Part shown: in pieces, positions 7,818 to 16,220 of the stretch
Position numbering within the stretch: position 1 is the stretch's first letter
Layout: each line of letters starts with the position of its first letter
Source of the DNA: Agromyces fucosus
Lineage (GTDB): Bacteria; Actinomycetota; Actinomycetes; Actinomycetales; Microbacteriaceae
Length of the DNA stretch: 64,000 nucleotides
Direction: 5' to 3'
Assembly: GCF_004134865.1 (NCBI RefSeq)
Contig: NZ_SDPO01000004.1
Coordinates: 62,001 to 126,000, forward strand
Notes under the pieces: generated by a model
Databases searched by the model: none
What the model saw: only the letters and a program-made list of their open reading frames with translations
What the model was told of the DNA's origin: nothing
Position numbers and translations under genes: made by a program

Positions 7818-9890
7818 TCATTCCTGGTGGGACGGAGTCGGGTGCGCGCCTTCGTGGGGCGCGTTCGACGGTACGGTCACGGGCTCGGATGCCTCGTGCG
7901 ATGTGTTCGACCTGACGGTCTCGGATGCCTCGGGCTGCGCGGTCGACGAGACGGTCTCGGATGCCTCGGGCTGCGGTTCGACGCGGGCGACGGACTGGTC
8001 TCGCGAGACCTGCTCCCCCACCGCGACCGCGAGTCGCACGATGCCGCCGACCGATGCCGTGACGCGGTGCTCCATCTTCATCGCCTCGATGGCCACGACG
8101 GCGTCGCCCGGTGCCACGGTGTCGCCATCGGCGACGAGCACGGCCGTGACGGTGCCGGGCATCGGCGCGCGCAGCTCGGGGTCGGCGAGGCCGCCCCGTT
8201 CGATCATGGCGAGGCGCGCATCGAGTGCGGCTCGACGACCTGTGGCGGGCACTCGCCAGATGCCCGAGGCGGTGTGCAGCCAGACCGCGCCGTCGGCTGC
8301 GGCCGCGATGACGTCGGGTGCTGTGTCATCACTAGAGGGGTCGGCGGCCCCGAGGGCGACAGCGTCGCTCGAGCCGGCGAGGCGCCACCCCCGTGACGTC
8401 TGCCACGCATGGGCACCGGCCGCACGTGCGGCGTCGATCGCCTCGGTGGCGCGGAACCGCGCGGCCGCGGCGAGCACCTCGAGCGGCGCGGCATCCGACT
8501 CGGGGTCCGGCATGCGGTCGATGAGACCAGTGTCGAGGTCGCCGCGCTGCACGGCGGGGTCGGCGAGGAGCCGGCGGAGGAATCCGAGGTTCGTCTCGAC
8601 GCCGAGCACGACGGTGTCGGTGAGCGCCGCATCGAGGCGAGCGATCGCCTCGCCGCGGTCGGCGCCGTAGGCGATGACCTTCGCGAGCATCGGGTCGTAG
8701 TCGGCCGTGATCTCCTGCCCCGAGCGGATGCCCCCGTCGACGCGCACCCCTGCACCGCTCGGCTCCCGCCACACGAGGAGTTCGCCGATCGACGGGAGGA
8801 ATCCGCGCTCGGGACTCTCGGCGTAGAGGCGCGCCTCGATCGCATGACCGGTGAGCTCGATGTCCGCCTGGCGGAGCGTGAGCGGTTGACCGGCCGCGAC
8901 GCGGAGCTGCTGCTCGACGAGGTCGACCCCCGTCACGAGCTCCGTGACGGGATGCTCGACCTGGAGCCGGGTGTTCATCTCGATGAAGAAGAACTCGTCG
9001 GGCGCGGCATCCGACACCAGGAACTCGACGGTGCCCGCCCCTCGGTAGTCGACGCTGCGGGCGGCGTCGCACGCAGCCGTGCCGATGCGCGCGCGGGTCT
9101 CGGCGTCGAGGAGCGGTGACGGTGCCTCTTCGATGACCTTCTGGTGACGGCGCTGCAGCGAGCACTCGCGCTCGCCGAGGTGGATGACCGCGCCGAAGTC
9201 GTCGGCGAGCACCTGCACCTCGATGTGGCGGGGGCTCTCGATGAGCCGCTCGAGCAGCAGCGTGCCGTCGCCGAATGCGGCGAGTGCGACGCGCCGGGCC
9301 GCGGGGATGGCGGCGGCGAGCTCCCGGGCGTCACGGGCGATCTGCATACCCTTGCCGCCTCCGCCGGCGCTCGGCTTGACGAGCAGGGGGAAGCCCACGG
9401 CCTCGCCTGCCGCGGCGAGCGCGGCGTCGTCGAGCGAAGGATCGGAGACGCCGGGTACGGTCGGCACCCCGGATGCCTCGACGTGGCGCTTGGCACGGAT
9501 CTTGTCGCCCATGACGTCGAGGGCCTCGACCCCGGGGCCGACGAAGACGATGCCGGCGTCACGGCACGCCTCGGCGAAGCCCGCGTGCTCGGAGAGGAAC
9601 CCGTAGCCGGGATGGATGGCCTCGGCGCCCGTCTCACGCGCCGCCGCGATGATGCGGGCAGGGTCGAGGTAGCTCTCGGCGGCAGCGGCGGGACCGATGC
9701 GCACGGACTCGTCGGCGAGGCGCACGTGCGGCGCGTCGGCGTCGGCGTCGGAGAAGACGGCGATCGAGCGGATGCCGAGGCGCCGAAGCGTGCGGATCAC
9801 CCGCACGGCGATCTCGCCGCGGTTGGCGACGAGCACCCGGTCGAACGGACGAGTCGACCGTGCCTCATCGACGGCGTCGACCGTGCCCAT
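7818..9890 (-). CDS. Acyl-CoA carboxylase alpha subunit (biotin carboxylase + biotinyl domain)
   Basis: A 690-residue subunit that carboxylates its own biotin with ATP and bicarbonate. Biotin carboxylase occupies about residues 15-460 ([14 protein letters not shown], the glycine-rich ATP-grasp loop [41 protein letters not shown]), and the biotinyl domain lies near 575-640 with the acceptor Lys in AIEAMKMEH at about residue 604. After it comes a low-complexity tail built of three 12-residue repeats ([24 protein letters not shown] and a diverged copy), which I do not know from this family. Its beta subunit is probably the gene at 11495-13111. Two 16-bp operators lie upstream of its start. Likely substrate is 3-methylcrotonyl-CoA. 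Confidence 0.93.
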   Translation of the reverse strand: MGTVDAVDEARSTRPFDRVLVANRGEIAVRVIRTLRRLGIRSIAVFSDADADAPHVRLADESVRIGPAAAAESYLDPARIIAAARETGAEAIHPGYGFLSEHAGFAEACRDAGIVFVGPGVEALDVMGDKIRAKRHVEASGVPTVPGVSDPSLDDAALAAAGEAVGFPLLVKPSAGGGGKGMQIARDARELAAAIPAARRVALAAFGDGTLLLERLIESPRHIEVQVLADDFGAVIHLGERECSLQRRHQKVIEEAPSPLLDAETRARIGTAACDAARSVDYRGAGTVEFLVSDAAPDEFFFIEMNTRLQVEHPVTELVTGVDLVEQQLRVAAGQPLTLRQADIELTGHAIEARLYAESPERGFLPSIGELLVWREPSGAGVRVDGGIRSGQEITADYDPMLAKVIAYGADRGEAIARLDAALTDTVVLGVETNLGFLRRLLADPAVQRGDLDTGLIDRMPDPESDAAPLEVLAAAARFRATEAIDAARAAGAHAWQTSRGWRLAGSSDAVALGAADPSSDDTAPDVIAAAADGAVWLHTASGIWRVPATGRRAALDARLAMIERGGLADPELRAPMPGTVTAVLVADGDTVAPGDAVVAIEAMKMEHRVTASVGGIVRLAVAVGEQVSRDQSVARVEPQPEASETVSSTAQPEASETVRSNTSHEASEPVTVPSNAPHEGAHPTPSHQE

Positions 9891-9924
9891 TCGCGCCTCC
9901 CTGCGCTCGAGGTGCGCGAACTCA

Positions 9925-9966
9925 GTTAACGCGCACTAACTGGAGTCGATGTTAGCGGGCATTAAC
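9925..9966. promoter_or_regulatory. Paired 16-bp TetR-type operators upstream of carboxylase alpha
   Basis: Two palindromes, GTTAACGCGCACTAAC (9925-9940) and GTTAGCGGGCATTAAC (9951-9966), start 26 bp apart and lie 35-76 bp upstream of the carboxylase alpha start. They match the pair at 13159-13202 upstream of the beta subunit and of tetR, giving the consensus GTTA[AG][CT]GNGCA[CT]TAAC. The sequence identity is direct; binding by the TetR protein encoded at 13207 is inferred from its autoregulatory position at the second pair. Confidence 0.75.
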
Positions 9967-10011
9967 TCAAATCACAAGCACGAGCACGGGCGCAAGCACG
10001 AGGGCGAACCG

Positions 10012-10653
10012 TCACCCCGAACGCGGTGCGAGTGCCGCGGCGATGCGGTCGACGCCGAACTCGAACGCCCGGTCGACGTCACCGCCCAGGCGGAAGGCCC
10101 CCGAGAGCTCCATGCTGACGAAGCCCGTGATCCACGCCGTGAGCGTGCGGGCGGCGTCGAGCGCATGATCGGGGCCGGCGAGCCGGCTCGCGACGGCGAG
10201 CAACGGTGCACTCGCCTCGCGGAGCGTCTCGACCTCGAGGCCCGACTCCTCGCCGGGCGAGAAGACGAGACGATACGACGCCGGCTGCTCGTGCGCGAAC
10301 CTGCGCACCACGCGGGCGAGGCGGGCGACCTCGGCAGCCTCGGCACCGCTGCTGGCCGAGGCATCCGTGCTCGCCGAAGCATCCGTCGCACCCGTCGCCT
10401 CGCGACTGCGGACGCCACCGGCGACCGGAACCGTCTCGGCGTCGAGGCGCCGCCCGAGCTCTGCGACCGCGGATGCGGCGATCAGGCGCACGAGGTCGCT
10501 GCGGTTGCGCACCCGCTTGTAGAGCGACGGGGCGCGCACCCCGACGCGCTCGGCGACGGCCTGCATCGTGAGCCCGCCGAGCCCCTCGGCCTCGAGGATG
10601 TCTCGCCCGGCGGCGACGATGGCGTCGAGCGAGGTTCGTTCGGGTGTCGGCAT
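10012..10653 (-). CDS. TetR-family regulator (WHG-type C-terminal domain)
   Basis: A 213-residue repressor. The N-terminal helix-turn-helix is clear (IVAAGRDILEAEGLGGLTMQ then AVAERVGVRAPSLYKRVRNR), and the effector domain resembles the TetR_C_33/WHG type found beside hydrolases. An Ala/Ser/Thr-rich insert (about residues 85-105, with two TDASAS copies) lies between the domains. The ATG at 10653 has GAAAGGAA upstream; an alternative ATG at 10674 would add seven residues. It is divergent from the metallo-beta-lactamase-fold gene, and the 104-bp gap carries two strong inverted repeats, so it most likely represses that gene and itself. Confidence 0.85.
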   Translation of the reverse strand: MPTPERTSLDAIVAAGRDILEAEGLGGLTMQAVAERVGVRAPSLYKRVRNRSDLVRLIAASAVAELGRRLDAETVPVAGGVRSREATGATDASASTDASASSGAEAAEVARLARVVRRFAHEQPASYRLVFSPGEESGLEVETLREASAPLLAVASRLAGPDHALDAARTLTAWITGFVSMELSGAFRLGGDVDRAFEFGVDRIAAALAPRSG

Positions 10654-10682
10654 CGGCGGGTTCCTTTCGACCATTCGACTCT

Positions 10683-10727
10683 AGGCTATTGCGCTTAGCC
10701 TTGATAGCTATGTAGCATAGCCATCAA
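10683..10727. promoter_or_regulatory. Tandem inverted-repeat operators and promoter between tetR and MBL gene
   Basis: Two overlapping inverted repeats share one base. Repeat 1 (10683-10701) is AGGCTA - 7 nt - TAGCCT. Repeat 2 (10701-10727) has 12-nt arms, TTGATAGCTATG and CATAGCCATCAA, around the spacer TAG, with 11 of 12 positions complementary. A plus-strand promoter fits inside: TTGCGC (10690-10695), 17-nt spacer, TAGCAT (10713-10718), so a protein bound to repeat 2 would cover the -10 box. The divergent TetR is the natural candidate. Confidence 0.72.
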
Positions 10728-10757
10728 GCTACCCACTCACGACAAGCGAGGCATCTG

Positions 10758-11474
10758 ATGAAGCTCGGCCCCTCCCTCCACCGCATCGGCTCCGACATCG
10801 TCGCCGTCTATCTCGTCGACACCCCCGAGGGCGTCACCGTGATCGACGCGGGACTCGCGGGCCAGTGGAAGGAGTTGACCGCCGAGCTCGCCTCGATGGG
10901 TCGCTCGCTCGCCGACATCCGCGGCGTGGTGCTCACCCACGGTGACTCCGACCACATCGGCTTCGCCGAGCGCCTGCGCCGCGAGCACGGCGTGCTGGCC
11001 TTCGTGCACACCGCCGACGCCGCACGCGCACGCGGCGAGGAGTCGACGAAGCCCGAGTGGGGCGGCATGAAACTCGGGGCGACGACGAAGTTCCTCTGGT
11101 ACGCGCTCACCCGCAACGGCCTCCGAACGACCCCGCTCACCGAGGTCGTCACGGTGACCGACGGCGACGTGCTCGATCTGCCGGGCGCACCGCGGGTGAT
11201 CAGCATGCCGGGTCACTCCCCCGGCAGCATCGCCGTTCACGTTCCGGTGGCCGACGCCGTCTTCGTGGGCGACGCGCTCACCACCCGCCACGTGCTCACG
11301 GGCGCCACCGGCCCGCAGCCCGCGCCCTTCACCGACGACCCGGCCGAGGCGCTCGCGTCGCTGCACCGACTCGAGGGGCTGGGGGTCAGCTGGGTGCTGC
11401 CCGGCCACGGCACCCCGTGGAACGGCGGGGTCGACGAGGCGATCCGCGAGGTCGAGGCGGCGGCGAAGAGCTGA
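10758..11474 (+). CDS. MBL-fold metallo-hydrolase
   Basis: A 238-residue metallo-beta-lactamase-fold hydrolase with the dinuclear metal motif HGDSDHIGF (HxDxDH near residue 60), the second ligand set GHSPGS and GDALTTRH, and the late His in LPGHGTPW. There is no signal peptide, so it acts in the cytoplasm. GAGG lies 7 nt upstream of the ATG. Such members hydrolyse lactones, thioesters or similar small esters; I cannot name the substrate. It is controlled by the divergent TetR according to the operator layout. The pair interrupts what would otherwise be adjacent carboxylase genes. Confidence 0.85.
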   Translation: MKLGPSLHRIGSDIVAVYLVDTPEGVTVIDAGLAGQWKELTAELASMGRSLADIRGVVLTHGDSDHIGFAERLRREHGVLAFVHTADAARARGEESTKPEWGGMKLGATTKFLWYALTRNGLRTTPLTEVVTVTDGDVLDLPGAPRVISMPGHSPGSIAVHVPVADAVFVGDALTTRHVLTGATGPQPAPFTDDPAEALASLHRLEGLGVSWVLPGHGTPWNGGVDEAIREVEAAAKS

Positions 11475-11494
11475 TCGGCCGGTCCGTCACCCTG

Positions 11495-13111
11495 TTACAT
11501 GCGGAAGAGCCCGAACGCCGGCTCGGGCAGCGGGGTGCGGCTCGCGAGCTCGAGCGCGAGGGCGAGCACCGTGCGCGTGTCTTCCGGAGCGATGATGCCG
11601 TCGTCCCAGAGCCGCGCGGTCGAGTGGTACGGGCTGCCCTGGTCGTCGTACTGGGCACGGATCGGATCCTTGAACGCCTGCTCCGCGGCATCCGACCAGG
11701 TCTCGCCCTTCACCGCGAGCTGGTCGCGCTTGACGGTCGAGAGCACGGATGCCGCCTGCTCACCGCCCATCACCGAGATGCGGGCGTTCGGCCACATCCA
11801 GAGGAACCGGGGCGAGTACGCCCGGCCGCACATCGAGTAGTTGCCGGCCCCGAACGAGCCGCCGATGACGACCGTGAACTTCGGCACCCGGGTCGTTGCG
11901 ACCGCGGTGACCATCTTCGCTCCGTGCTTGGCGATGCCGCCGGCCTCGGCGTCGCGGCCCACCATGAAGCCCGAGATGTTCTGGAGGAACAGCAGCGGGA
12001 TGCCGCGCTGGTCGCAGAGCTCGATGAAGTGCGCGCCCTTCATCGCCGACTCCGAGAAGAGCACACCGTTGTTCGCGACGATGCCGACGGGGTGCCCGTC
12101 GATGTGGGCGAAGCCCGTCACGAGGGTGTCGCCGTACTCGCGCTTGAACTCGGCGAACTCGCTGCCGTCGACGAGGCGGGCGATGACCTCGCGCACGTCG
12201 TAGGGCTGCTGCACGTCGACCGGCACGGCTGCGGTGAGCGTCGACGGGTCGACGGCCGGCGGCCTCGGCTCGCGCACGGTCCAGGCTCTCGGCGCGGGCT
12301 CGGGGAGCGTCGCGACCATGTCGCGCACGAGTTCGAGGGCGTGCTCGTCGTCTTCGGCGAGGTGGTCGGTGACCCCTGAGACACGTGAGTGCAGTTCGCC
12401 GCCGCCGAGCTCTTCGGGAGTGACGACCTCGCCGATCGCGGCCTTCACGAGCGGCGGTCCGCCGAGGAAGATCGTGCCCTGATCTCGCACGATGACCGTC
12501 TCGTCGCTCATCGCCGGAACGTAGGCGCCGCCCGCCGTGCAGGAGCCGAGCACGGCCGCGAGCTGTGGGATGCGCATCGACGAGAGCTGTGCCTGGTTGA
12601 AGAAGATGCGGCCGAAGTGCTCGCGGTCGGGGAACACCTCGTCCTGCAGCGGGAGGAAGGCGCCGCCCGAGTCGACGAGGTAGATGCACGGCAGGCGCTG
12701 CTCCTTCGCGACCTCCTGCGCGCGCAGGTGCTTCTTCACGGTCATCGGGTAGTAGGTGCCGCCCTTGACCGTCGCGTCGTTGCAGACGACGAGCACGGGG
12801 CGACCGTGCACGAGGCCCACTCCCGTGATGATGCCGGCCCCGGGCGAGTCGCCGCCGTAGAGGCCCTCGGCCGCGAGCGGCGAGAGTTCGAGGAAGGGGC
12901 TCCCCTCGTCGAGCAGGCGGTCGACCCGGTCGCGCGGCAGCAGCTTGCCTCGCGCGACGTGACGGTCGCGGGATGACTCGGGGCCGCCGAGCGCCGCGGC
13001 AGCGAGCCGCTCGCGCAGGCCGGCGACGAGCGTCGCATGCGCCTCGGCGTTGGAGCGTGCGGCATCGCCGCTCGGGTCGATGCTCGTCTGCAGGATCGGC
13101 ATTCGTGCCAC
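11495..13111 (-). CDS. Acyl-CoA carboxylase beta subunit (methylcrotonyl-CoA carboxylase type)
   Basis: A 538-residue carboxyltransferase that moves CO2 from carboxybiotin to an acyl-CoA. Both crotonase-fold halves are present: the N-terminal half with [35 protein letters not shown] and the oxyanion glycines, and the C-terminal half with [20 protein letters not shown] and [22 protein letters not shown]. The spacing and the NYSMCGRAY...FLWMWPN segment are characteristic of 3-methylcrotonyl-CoA carboxylase beta rather than propionyl-CoA carboxylase. The start is GTG 13111 or ATG 13102. It is divergent from its probable regulator with paired operators in the 95-bp gap and is 1.6 kb from the alpha subunit because of the TetR/MBL insertion. 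Confidence 0.93.
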   Translation of the reverse strand: MARMPILQTSIDPSGDAARSNAEAHATLVAGLRERLAAAALGGPESSRDRHVARGKLLPRDRVDRLLDEGSPFLELSPLAAEGLYGGDSPGAGIITGVGLVHGRPVLVVCNDATVKGGTYYPMTVKKHLRAQEVAKEQRLPCIYLVDSGGAFLPLQDEVFPDREHFGRIFFNQAQLSSMRIPQLAAVLGSCTAGGAYVPAMSDETVIVRDQGTIFLGGPPLVKAAIGEVVTPEELGGGELHSRVSGVTDHLAEDDEHALELVRDMVATLPEPAPRAWTVREPRPPAVDPSTLTAAVPVDVQQPYDVREVIARLVDGSEFAEFKREYGDTLVTGFAHIDGHPVGIVANNGVLFSESAMKGAHFIELCDQRGIPLLFLQNISGFMVGRDAEAGGIAKHGAKMVTAVATTRVPKFTVVIGGSFGAGNYSMCGRAYSPRFLWMWPNARISVMGGEQAASVLSTVKRDQLAVKGETWSDAAEQAFKDPIRAQYDDQGSPYHSTARLWDDGIIAPEDTRTVLALALELASRTPLPEPAFGLFRM

Positions 13112-13158
13112 CAGTCTTCGTCGACGGCGCGCCCACTTGTGGCCGGCGCAGGATTTCG

Positions 13159-13202
13159 GTTAGTGTGCACTAACTCGATTCCCGATGTTAGCGAGCATTA
13201 AC
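13159..13202. promoter_or_regulatory. Paired 16-bp operators between carboxylase beta and tetR
   Basis: GTTAGTGTGCACTAAC (13159-13174; 7-bp perfect arms) and GTTAGCGAGCATTAAC (13187-13202) start 28 bp apart. The second ends 4 bp before the tetR ATG, so binding would block initiation of that gene as well as the minus-strand carboxylase beta promoter. They are the same element as the pair at 9925-9966. No copy is visible upstream of the oxoacid dehydrogenase operon. Confidence 0.78.
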
Positions 13203-13206
13203 CGAG

Positions 13207-13875
13207 ATGGCAACCACACCGAGCACGGCCGAGATCCTCGGCGACGCGCGCGCCGACGAGTCGCCTGCGGCGGTCACCGTCGCCGCGACCGCGACCGAAC
13301 GCAGCCGCCAGAAAGCCGACCGGCGTCAGGCCATCCTCACCGCCGCCGCGACGCTCTTCGCCCAGCGGGGGTACGCCGGTGTCACCATCGAAGACCTCGG
13401 CGCTGCGGTCGGCGTCAGCGGCCCCGCCGTCTACCGGCACTTCCCGGGCAAGGCCGCGGTGCTCGCCGCGATCCTCCAGGGTGCGAGCCGCACGCTCCTC
13501 GACGGAGCCGAACGCGTGCTCGTCGAGGCATCCGACCCGGCTGTCTCGCTCCGTGAGCTCATCGCGTTCCATGTCGACTTCGCCCTCGGCGACGCCGATG
13601 TCATCCTCGTGCAAGACCGGGAGCTCGAGCAGCTCGACCTCGGCGCCCGGCACGAGGTGCGCCTCCTCCAGCGACAGTACGTCGAGCACTGGGTCGACAC
13701 CCTCGCAAGACTCCGGCCCGATCGGGCCGAGACGGAGCTCAGGATCCGGGCACACGCCGCCTTCGGTCTCCTGAACTCCACTCCGCACAGCGCCCGCATC
13801 CCTGGACGCAGACCCGCCGACGGCACCATCCGCGGCATCCTGGAGGAAATGACATGGGCGAGCCTCATGTCGTGA
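13207..13875 (+). CDS. TetR-family regulator of acyl-CoA carboxylase genes (SACE_7040-like)
   Basis: A 222-residue repressor. After a 35-residue Ala/Thr-rich N-terminus comes a standard TetR helix-turn-helix (ILTAAATLFAQRGYAGVTIE then DLGAAVGVSGPAVYRHFPGK). The C-terminal domain ends with the AAFGLLNSTPHSARIPG block, typical of the SACE_7040 group that accompanies branched-chain or fatty acyl-CoA genes in actinobacteria. The start overlaps an operator half, consistent with autoregulation. I infer an acyl-CoA from leucine-type degradation as the inducer. Its 3' end overlaps the following acetyltransferase gene by 22 bp. Confidence 0.87.
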   Translation: MATTPSTAEILGDARADESPAAVTVAATATERSRQKADRRQAILTAAATLFAQRGYAGVTIEDLGAAVGVSGPAVYRHFPGKAAVLAAILQGASRTLLDGAERVLVEASDPAVSLRELIAFHVDFALGDADVILVQDRELEQLDLGARHEVRLLQRQYVEHWVDTLARLRPDRAETELRIRAHAAFGLLNSTPHSARIPGRRPADGTIRGILEEMTWASLMS

Positions 13876-14336
13876 CCCTGCGCGCGACCCGCGTGGGCGA
13901 TCTCGACGCTCTGTTCCGATTCGAGCAGGATCCCACCGCCGTGCGCATGGCCGCGTTCACCCCGCCCGACCCGAGCGATCGCGCGATGTTCGACGCCCAC
14001 TGGCGGCGGCTCCTCGACGACCCGACGGTCGATGCCCGCACGGTGCGGGCCGACGGCGAGATCGCGGGCAGCGTCGCCCAGTGGTTCGACGACGGCGTGG
14101 CCGAGATCACGTGCTGGATCGACCCCTCACACTGGGGCGAGGGCATCGCCACTCGCGCCGTGCACCTGTTCGTGGAGACCCTGCCGCAACGACCGCTGCG
14201 CGCCCGCGTCGCGAGCGACAACGCACCCTCGATCGCGATACTCGAGCGCCTCGGGTTCCGCCAGGTCGGCGCCGGGTCGAGCTTCGCGAACGCTCGCGAC
14301 GTCGAGATCGAGGAACGCGTCTACACGCTCGACTGA
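13854..14336 (+). CDS. GNAT-family N-acetyltransferase
   Basis: A 160-residue acetyltransferase of the ribosomal-protein-acetylating (RimJ/RimL) type, with early LRATRVGDLDALFRFEQDP and the CoA region ITCWIDPSHWGEGIATRAV, followed by RVASDNAPSIAILERLGF. The loop HWGEGIATRA matches the R/Q-x-x-G-x-G/A consensus. GGAGG (in CATCCTGGAGGAAATGAC) precedes the ATG. It overlaps the end of tetR, so the two are co-transcribed. Substrate unknown; no sign that it belongs to the acyl-CoA pathway apart from position. Confidence 0.82.
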   Translation: MGEPHVVTLRATRVGDLDALFRFEQDPTAVRMAAFTPPDPSDRAMFDAHWRRLLDDPTVDARTVRADGEIAGSVAQWFDDGVAEITCWIDPSHWGEGIATRAVHLFVETLPQRPLRARVASDNAPSIAILERLGFRQVGAGSSFANARDVEIEERVYTLD

Positions 14337-14400
14337 CGGCGAGCGGATTCCGCGGCTCGACATGCGGCGCCCCGCTCGAGTGCCGCTCCGCTCGACGGGC

Positions 14401-14712
14401 TCAATCGCCCGCGCGAGCCCCGTGCTCCGCGGCGATGCCCGAGATGCGCGCCGCGAGCTCGAGGTCGCGCGAGGTGACGCCGCCGACGTCGTGAGAGCTC
14501 AGCTCGAAGCCGACGCGTCCCCAGCCGAGCTGCACGTCGGGATGGTGGTTCAGCTCGTCGGCGACGAGGGCGACGGCGTCGAGCACGCGCACGGCGCTCG
14601 CGAAGTCGGCGGTCGAGTACGTCGCGACGAGCCGGTCGCCGTCATGGACGAAGGCCGAGCCGGCGAGCTCGTCGGCGGTCTCCCCGGGGGAGAGAATGCT
14701 GCGTGCGTTCAT
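14401..14712 (-). CDS. 4a-hydroxytetrahydrobiopterin dehydratase (pterin carbinolamine dehydratase)
   Basis: A 103-residue PCD/DCoH-family enzyme, normal size. The catalytic signature is visible as ADELNHHPDVQLGWG, followed by VGFELSSHDVGGVTSRDLE. It recycles the 4a-carbinolamine formed by pterin-dependent hydroxylases, or acts as a stand-alone pterin enzyme; no aromatic hydroxylase is in the window. I prefer ATG 14712 because AGAGG lies upstream at a usable distance; ATG 14721 would have no spacer. It follows the oxoacid dehydrogenase operon by 58 bp on the same strand, so read-through from bkdC is possible. Confidence 0.87.
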   Translation of the reverse strand: MNARSILSPGETADELAGSAFVHDGDRLVATYSTADFASAVRVLDAVALVADELNHHPDVQLGWGRVGFELSSHDVGGVTSRDLELAARISGIAAEHGARAGD

Positions 14713-14778
14713 GCCCACCATCCTCTCGCCGGGGCGCCGGTGCCGCCAGCGGCGATCACGTCGGGCCGGGCCGGCTCC

Positions 14779-16218
14779 TCACATCATGGTCAGCGCGCGC
14801 CCGGGCTCCCGGAGGACCGCACCGACGTCGGCGAGGAAGCGGGAGCCCTGCGCCCCGTCGACCAGCCGGTGGTCGAACGACAGGCTCAGCGTCATGACCT
14901 CGCGGAGCGCGATCTCGCCGCGGTACTCCCACGGCTGGCGGCGTACGGCGCCCATCGCGAGGATCGCCGCCTCCCCCGGGTTCAGGATCGGCGTGCCCGC
15001 GTCGATGCCGAAGACGCCGATGTTGGTGATCGAGATCGTGCCGCCCGAGAGGTCGGCCGGGCTCGTGCGCCCGGCACGGGCGGTCTCGGCGAGCGCGGCG
15101 ATCGCGTCGGCGAGTTCGCCGAGCGACATCCGATCGGCCGCCTTCACGTTCGGCACGACGAGGCCGCGCTCGGTCGCCGCGGCGATGCCGAGGTTGACCC
15201 CGCCGAACCGCACGATCTCCTGCGCCTCCTCGTCCCAGCGCGAGTTGACCTCGGGGGTGCGCCGCGCGGCCAGGCACAGCGCCTTCGCGACGACCGTGAG
15301 CGGTGTCACCTTGCGCCCGGCGAACTCGCGATCGTCACGGAGCGAACGGAGCAGCTCCATCGTGGCCGTCACGTCGACGGTGAGGAACTCGGTGACGTGC
15401 GGCGCGGTGAACGCGCTCCGCACCATCGCCGCCGCCGTGTGCTTGCGCACTCCCTTGATGGGGATCCGCGTCTCGGCGGGCGCATCGGTGCGGCCGGGCG
15501 CCGTGAGCGACGACACGTCGTCGGGCACCGGCATCGCGAGAGCGGATGCCGCGCGCTCGACGTCTTCTCGCGTGATCAGGCCGCGAGCGCCGCTGCCCTC
15601 GATGGTCTCGAGGTCGAGGCCCAGGTCGCGAGCGAGCTTGCGCACGGGCGGCGTCGACCGCGGTCGTTCGGAGCGGGTCGCTGCGGCGGCCGGCGCTGCG
15701 ACGGCCGCGGGCTCGGCCGGCTGCACCTCGGGAACCGGCGGCACGAGGTCGGCCGCGAGCGCCGAGCGGCGGGCGCGTCGCTTCGGGCCGGTCTCGGCAG
15801 CAGCGCCGTAGCCGACGAGATTCGGACCGGGCGCGGCGTCGGCCGCGGATGAGCCGGCCGCGGCATCCGCGTCGCGGCCCGACGATGCCGGCGCCGCCTG
15901 GGCGACCGGAGCGGGCTGTGCGGTCTGCGCAGCGGGCGACGCGGAGCCGGCGATCGGAGCCGGGCTCGAGGCATCCGCTTCGCCGGTGTCGCAGGAGAAG
16001 AGCGGGGCGCCGACGTCGATGGTCTCCCCCTCGGCCGCGTGCAGCGCCGTGATGACGCCGGCGTACGGCGACGGCAGTTCGACGACGGCCTTCGCCGTCT
16101 CGACGTCGGCGATGATCTGGTTGAGCTCGACCCGATCGCCGACGGCGACGCGCCAGGCGACGAGCTCGGACTCGGTGAGTCCCTCGCCGAGGTCGGGCAG
16201 CGGGAAGTCGCGGATCAT
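14779..16218 (-). CDS. bkdC: Branched-chain 2-oxoacid dehydrogenase E2 (dihydrolipoyl acyltransferase)
   Basis: A 479-residue E2. The N-terminal lipoyl domain has the acceptor Lys in VETAKAVVELPSPYAG (about residue 44); an Ala/Pro/Glu linker follows; the peripheral-subunit-binding domain is TPPVRKLARDLGLDLETIEG; and the catalytic domain ends with LSFDHRLVDGAQG (His near 449). Only one lipoyl domain is present. I chose ATG 16218 because GGAGG lies 7 nt upstream; a GTG at 16224 overlaps the bkdB stop (GTGA) but has no spacer. It transfers acyl groups from E1 to CoA. No E3 (lipoamide dehydrogenase) gene lies in the window. Confidence 0.93.
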   Translation of the reverse strand: MIRDFPLPDLGEGLTESELVAWRVAVGDRVELNQIIADVETAKAVVELPSPYAGVITALHAAEGETIDVGAPLFSCDTGEADASSPAPIAGSASPAAQTAQPAPVAQAAPASSGRDADAAAGSSAADAAPGPNLVGYGAAAETGPKRRARRSALAADLVPPVPEVQPAEPAAVAAPAAAATRSERPRSTPPVRKLARDLGLDLETIEGSGARGLITREDVERAASALAMPVPDDVSSLTAPGRTDAPAETRIPIKGVRKHTAAAMVRSAFTAPHVTEFLTVDVTATMELLRSLRDDREFAGRKVTPLTVVAKALCLAARRTPEVNSRWDEEAQEIVRFGGVNLGIAAATERGLVVPNVKAADRMSLGELADAIAALAETARAGRTSPADLSGGTISITNIGVFGIDAGTPILNPGEAAILAMGAVRRQPWEYRGEIALREVMTLSLSFDHRLVDGAQGSRFLADVGAVLREPGRALTMM

Positions 16219-16220
16219 GC

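Noticed and set aside
7860-7990. Short repeats as a CRISPR-like or satellite array
   Set aside because: They are in frame within the carboxylase gene, 36-bp period equals 12 codons, and no further spacers exist.
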